Made by a program: the position numbers and the translations under genes
NCBI GenBank assembly: GCA_035652755.1
Contig: DASRDE010000342.1
Coordinates: forward strand, 1-7,855
DNA length: 7,855 bases
Source: DASRDE01 sp035652755
GTDB lineage: Bacteria; Vulcanimicrobiota; Vulcanimicrobiia; Vulcanimicrobiales; Vulcanimicrobiaceae
Reading direction: 5' to 3'
The notes under the pieces: model-generated
Database searches by the model: none
What the model was told of the DNA's origin: nothing
Seen by the model: the letters and a program-made list of their open reading frames with translations, nothing else
Part shown: positions 5,970-7,855 of the stretch, one piece after another
Layout of the letters: every line of letters starts with the position of its first letter
Position numbering within the stretch: the first letter of the stretch is position 1

Positions 5970-6346
5970 GACTTCGCGCTGCGGAGAATCTCGGCCGCGA
6001 GGCTTCCGCCTTCAGCGCGAATCGCGTCGAACAAATCTGCGGGTTCGACCGCGCGTCCGGCCGCATGCTCTTCAGCCAGGGCCACGATTTTCCGCACCCG
6101 GGGCGTTACCAATATCCCTTCCCATAACCGATCTTCGCCCGTTCCGAGCGCGCGGCGCAGCTGCGCGTGGACTTCGACGGCATCGATTCCGTCTGCTCGC
6201 AGGCGTTCGGCAATTGTGCCATCGGGCTCTTCGAGCAGCGCGACGAGCAGATGTTCGACCCCGACATAGTAGTGATTATGATTTCGGCACTCTTGCTCGG
6301 CCGCGCGCAACACGCGGCCGGAGGCTGGACTGAATCTCGAGAACAA
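5957..6346 (-). CDS. Stand-alone Clp N-domain (Clp_N double-repeat) protein
   Basis: A 129-residue protein made only of the substrate/adaptor-binding N-domain found at the front of ClpA/ClpC ATPases, without any AAA+ module. Repeat 1 is FSPASGRVLRAAEQE through YYVGVEHLLVALLEE to about 66, and repeat 2 begins at ILVTPRVRKIVALAEEHA (78-95) and ends near 123. The second repeat is less canonical (VEPADLFDAIRAEGG in place of the usual G.EHLL.AL). Free Clp_N proteins are thought to bind adaptors, degrons or phospho-arginine-marked proteins, or to act as anti-adaptors; the exact role is unknown. The start is the TTG at 6346: an in-frame TAG lies 9 bases upstream, and the conserved fold begins at residue 2-5. 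An AGGA lies only one base before it, unusually close, so initiation is uncertain. It is first in an operon with dedA and the monooxygenase, 41 bp after tRNA-Pro on the same strand. Confidence 0.87.
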   Translation of the reverse strand: MFSRFSPASGRVLRAAEQECRNHNHYYVGVEHLLVALLEEPDGTIAERLRADGIDAVEVHAQLRRALGTGEDRLWEGILVTPRVRKIVALAEEHAAGRAVEPADLFDAIRAEGGSLAAEILRSAKSCTP

Positions 6347-6387
6347 TTCCTGCTAGCCGCGTGCCTTCATGCAAAAAAGGATGAAAC

Positions 6388-6464
6388 TGGTCGGGGCGAC
6401 TGGATTCGAACCAGCGACCTCTTCGTCCCGAACGAAGCGCTCTACCAAGCTGAGCCACGCCCCG
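6388..6464 (-). tRNA. tRNA-Pro(CGG), 3' CCA encoded
   Basis: A complete 77-nt cloverleaf on the minus strand. The acceptor stem CGGGGCG/CGCCCCG is perfect. The D arm is GCTC-AGCTTGGTA-GAGC. The anticodon arm is CTTCG-TTCGGGA-CGAAG with anticodon CGG, reading the proline codon CCG, which is common in this GC-rich DNA. The T arm has loop TTCGAAT, followed by discriminator A (6391) and a genome-encoded CCA (6390-6388). A six-T tract (A6 at 6373-6378 on the plus strand) follows about 9 nt after the CCA and may end the transcript, although it lacks its own GC-rich hairpin. The 92 bp between this tRNA and the divergent trkA gene must carry promoters for both; I see no confident hexamer pair. Confidence 0.97.
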
Positions 6465-6556
6465 AGGTAAAAACTCCCATTGGTTCGGGCGGTTGTCCGA
6501 CCCTCCTGCCCGGACGGGAAAGACTGGTCCCTGTCCAAAACCCATGTCAAAGCGCT

Positions 6557-7249
6557 ATGCGATACCTTATCGTGGGTTGTGGCCGTGTCGGGTCCACCCT
6601 TGCCAAGTTACTCGACGCCGACGGCAACGAAGTCATCGTAGTGGACGAGAACCCGGCCGCGTTCAAACGGCTGGGCCAGAAGTTCAAAGGCCATGTGGTC
6701 GTCGGGACCGGGATCGATTATGACGTCCTCAAGCGGGCAGGCGCCGCTACCGCAGACGGGTTCATTGCCGTAACGAACGGTGACAACCGAAACGTAATGG
6801 CCGCGCTCATTGCGCAGCGCATGTTCCACATAAAGAAGATCGTGGCGCGTATCTACGACCCGACCCGCGGACTGATGTACCGCGATCTCGGCATCGACAC
6901 GGTGTGCCCGACGACCGTCGGCGCCAAGATGATTCGCGATATGCTCATGGAAGCGCCATGGGACACGTTGCAGTCCTTCGACTTCGGCAAAGTCACGTCG
7001 CTGACGGCCGTGGTACGCGCGGCCGATTCCGGCAAGCGCATTTCCGATTTTGAAATTCCGGGGCGGATCCGGATCGCGGCTATTCGCACGGGTAAGACCG
7101 TGCGGGTAGCAGCCGATGATACGATTCTAGCCGAGGGGGACGAAATTAACGCCATCGTGGCACCCGACGCGATAACGGAGTTCGCCGGTATGTTCCAAAT
7201 GCGTGAGCCGCAGTTGAGCGGAACCGCCTTACCGGGGGGGCGCGCGTAA
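6557..7249 (+). CDS. TrkA-family K+ transport regulator with TrkA-N and TrkA-C domains
   Basis: A 230-residue cytoplasmic RCK/KTN protein that binds NAD(H) or nucleotides and gates a membrane K+ channel or transporter of the Trk/Ktr type. Seen: Rossmann start RYLIVGCGRVGS (2-13) with GxGxxG at 7-12; acidic Asp30 ending the second strand (VIVVDEN); TNGDNRNVMAALIAQ in the middle of TrkA-N; then a TrkA-C domain from about 145 (SLTAVVRAADSGKRISDFEI to DDTILAEGDEINAIV). The ATG at 6557 fits the Rossmann start exactly. The open frame upstream runs through the tRNA and is not coding, and the ATG at 6544 is out of frame. There is no strong ribosome site. A G7 tract (7234-7240) lies four codons before the stop. 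The next gene, a second TrkA-N protein, starts one base after the stop. Such adjacent pairs resemble the actinobacterial CeoB/CeoC arrangement. No TrkH/KtrB membrane partner is visible in the window. Confidence 0.95.
   Translation: MRYLIVGCGRVGSTLAKLLDADGNEVIVVDENPAAFKRLGQKFKGHVVVGTGIDYDVLKRAGAATADGFIAVTNGDNRNVMAALIAQRMFHIKKIVARIYDPTRGLMYRDLGIDTVCPTTVGAKMIRDMLMEAPWDTLQSFDFGKVTSLTAVVRAADSGKRISDFEIPGRIRIAAIRTGKTVRVAADDTILAEGDEINAIVAPDAITEFAGMFQMREPQLSGTALPGGRA
7234..7240 (+). repeat. G7 homopolymer at the trkA/trkA junction
   Basis: Seven consecutive G residues lie 6 bases before the stop codon of the first trkA gene. In the frame reached by losing one G there is no stop before the GTG of the second trkA gene (codons GGC GCG CGT AAC GTG TTC), so the two genes would join in one reading frame. 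The tract is directly visible; slippage is not shown. Confidence 0.9.
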
Positions 7250-7250
7250 C

Positions 7251-7667
7251 GTGTTCGTTCTCATCGTCGGCGGAGGAAAAGTAGGTTCGTACCTGACGCG
7301 CGCATTGCTCAGCCAGGGCCACGAGGTCGTGATGGTTGAGAAGGAAGAGCGGAAGGCGCGCATGTTTGAGCAACTCATCGAACAAAAAGTTACCGTCGTA
7401 GGCGACGGGTGCGACCCCCTCGTGCTGGATCAAGCCGGCGTGGCTCGCGCCGATGTCGTCGTGGCGGACACGGGCGATGACGAGGACAACCTCGTCGTCT
7501 GTCTCATTGCGAAACGCAAATCGAAGGCACGCTGCATAGCCCGCGTCAATAACCCGGCGAATAAGATGATTTTTGAGTCGCTCGATCCGCAGAGCCCCGT
7601 GACGGTCATCTCCTCAACCGAAATCATCCTCGACGTGTTGAACCGCAGCATAACAGCGCCCGCGTAA
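7251..7667 (+). CDS. TrkA-N domain K+ transport regulator without TrkA-C
   Basis: A 138-residue single Rossmann domain: FVLIVGGGKVGSYLTRALLS (2-21) with GxGxxG at 7-12 and Glu30 at the place of Asp30 in its neighbour. VVADTGDDEDNLVVCLIAKR follows, and a C-terminal half ends at STEIILDVLNRSI. It has no TrkA-C (RCK-C) domain and no membrane segment. It probably forms a heteromeric nucleotide-binding ring or dimer with the protein of the preceding gene, jointly controlling a Trk/Ktr-type K+ transporter. The start is GTG at 7251, one base after the upstream TAA, which suggests coupled translation. Conserved sequence starts at residue 2, so no other start fits. Several TrkA family members are single-domain, so absence of TrkA-C alone does not indicate truncation. 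It is convergent with the unidentified ORF at the right edge, with an 8-bp gap. Confidence 0.93.
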   Translation: MFVLIVGGGKVGSYLTRALLSQGHEVVMVEKEERKARMFEQLIEQKVTVVGDGCDPLVLDQAGVARADVVVADTGDDEDNLVVCLIAKRKSKARCIARVNNPANKMIFESLDPQSPVTVISSTEIILDVLNRSITAPA

Positions 7668-7674
7668 GGCGGGC
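7658..7674 (+). terminator. Hairpin overlapping the trkA-N stop codon
   Basis: Perfect 6-bp arms GCCCGC (7658-7663) and GCGGGC (7669-7674) enclose the loop GTAAG, which contains the TAA stop. No T-run follows, so it is a weak candidate for an intrinsic terminator between convergent genes. It may work with the hairpin at 7682-7705. Confidence 0.35.
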
Positions 7675-7675
7675 C

Positions 7676-7855
7676 CTAATGCGTGTGGGTAAAATTGCCC
7701 ACGCGAACGCCTGCAGCGCGAATCCGCTGAACGGCCCAGCGCATTCCAAGAGGTTTTTTCGGGCGGCCGACCGCGCCGAAGTACCACTCCGGGTCGATGT
7801 TTAACGTGCGCGTTTGAATCATGTCGACGCGAACGCCGCTTAGAAGCTCCTCCAT
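7676..7855 (-). CDS. Unrecognised ORF or C-terminal end of a gene running off the right edge
   Basis: On the minus strand an open frame enters at the window edge and ends at TAG (7678-7676), giving at least 59 residues, including WYFGAVGRPKKPLGMRW and the end VRVGNFTHTH. The first visible codon is ATG (7855-7853), immediately followed by GAGGAG, but whether it is the true start or an internal methionine cannot be told. The basic, Trp/Tyr-containing composition and lack of stops look like real protein, and there is no other gene over this 180-bp stretch. I do not recognise the family. It is convergent with trkA, 8 bp away. Confidence 0.5.
   Translation of the reverse strand: MEELLSGVRVDMIQTRTLNIDPEWYFGAVGRPKKPLGMRWAVQRIRAAGVRVGNFTHTH
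7682..7705. terminator. Second hairpin in the convergent junction
   Basis: Arms CGTGTGGG (7682-7689) and CCCACGCG (7698-7705) form an 8-bp stem with one G-T pair and an AT-rich loop. It lies in the last codons of the minus-strand ORF and just after the plus-strand trkA gene, so it could block read-through in either direction. There is no T-tract. Confidence 0.35.

Noticed and set aside
6361..6390. Intrinsic terminator after tRNA-Pro
   Set aside because: A six-T tract is present, but the only nearby inverted repeat (TTCAT/ATGAA) has the T-run in its loop, so it is not a classical terminator; noted within the tRNA entry only.
6167..6556. In-frame 130-residue extension of the first TrkA protein
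   Set aside because: It would translate through the tRNA-Pro gene and antisense to the Clp N-domain gene. The Rossmann fold starts exactly at the ATG at 6557.
1..7855. CRISPR array, insertion sequence, phage or defence genes
   Set aside because: No spaced direct repeats, transposase or integrase motifs, target-site duplications or defence-family domains are visible on either strand; the one mobile-type signal is the short repeat in uvrC.

Overview
The window is bacterial, GC-rich (roughly 60 % by eye) and densely coded, with frequent GTG/TTG starts and very short or overlapping gene junctions. No gene fixes the taxonomy. A CCA-encoding tRNA-Pro, a two-gene TrkA/Ceo-like potassium-regulator pair and a 'HPERS'-type dispersed repeat inside uvrC suggest a high-GC environmental lineage. 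A WPS-2/Eremiobacterota-like or similar soil bacterium is a guess, not a conclusion.

Layout. Positions 1-590 (minus) hold the N-terminal half of a PLP-dependent serine/threonine dehydratase that runs off the left edge. Divergent from it is an ArsR-type winged-helix regulator (620-946, plus). Its apparent promoter lies over the dehydratase start codon, and its likely operator covers its own start codon. A compact copy of that operator sits just after the arsR stop, again preceded by TTGACA but on the opposite strand. uvrC (3055-1007, minus) follows and carries an in-frame 52-bp repeat element. Divergent from uvrC is a Tat-exported N4-(beta-N-acetylglucosaminyl)-L-asparaginase (3134-4111, plus). 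It converges on a minus-strand three-gene operon read as: a stand-alone Clp N-domain protein (6346-5957), a DedA-family membrane protein (5969-5355) and an FAD-dependent monooxygenase (5358-4108), with overlaps of 13 and 4 nt. A tRNA-Pro(CGG) gene lies just upstream of that operon on the same strand. On the plus strand, two TrkA-like NAD-binding genes (6557-7249 and 7251-7667) are separated by one base. The right edge holds the end of an unrecognised minus-strand ORF.

Functionally this is mostly housekeeping (nucleotide excision repair, tRNA, K+ transport control, amino-acid catabolism) plus a small envelope/stress-type operon. I do not see a defence island, mobile element, CRISPR array or other novel multi-gene system. 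The signals most worth a second look are the repeat element translated within UvrC, the paired operator/promoter elements flanking arsR with a possible antisense promoter aimed at the dehydratase, and the G7 tract at the end of the first trkA gene, where loss of one G would fuse the two TrkA proteins in frame.
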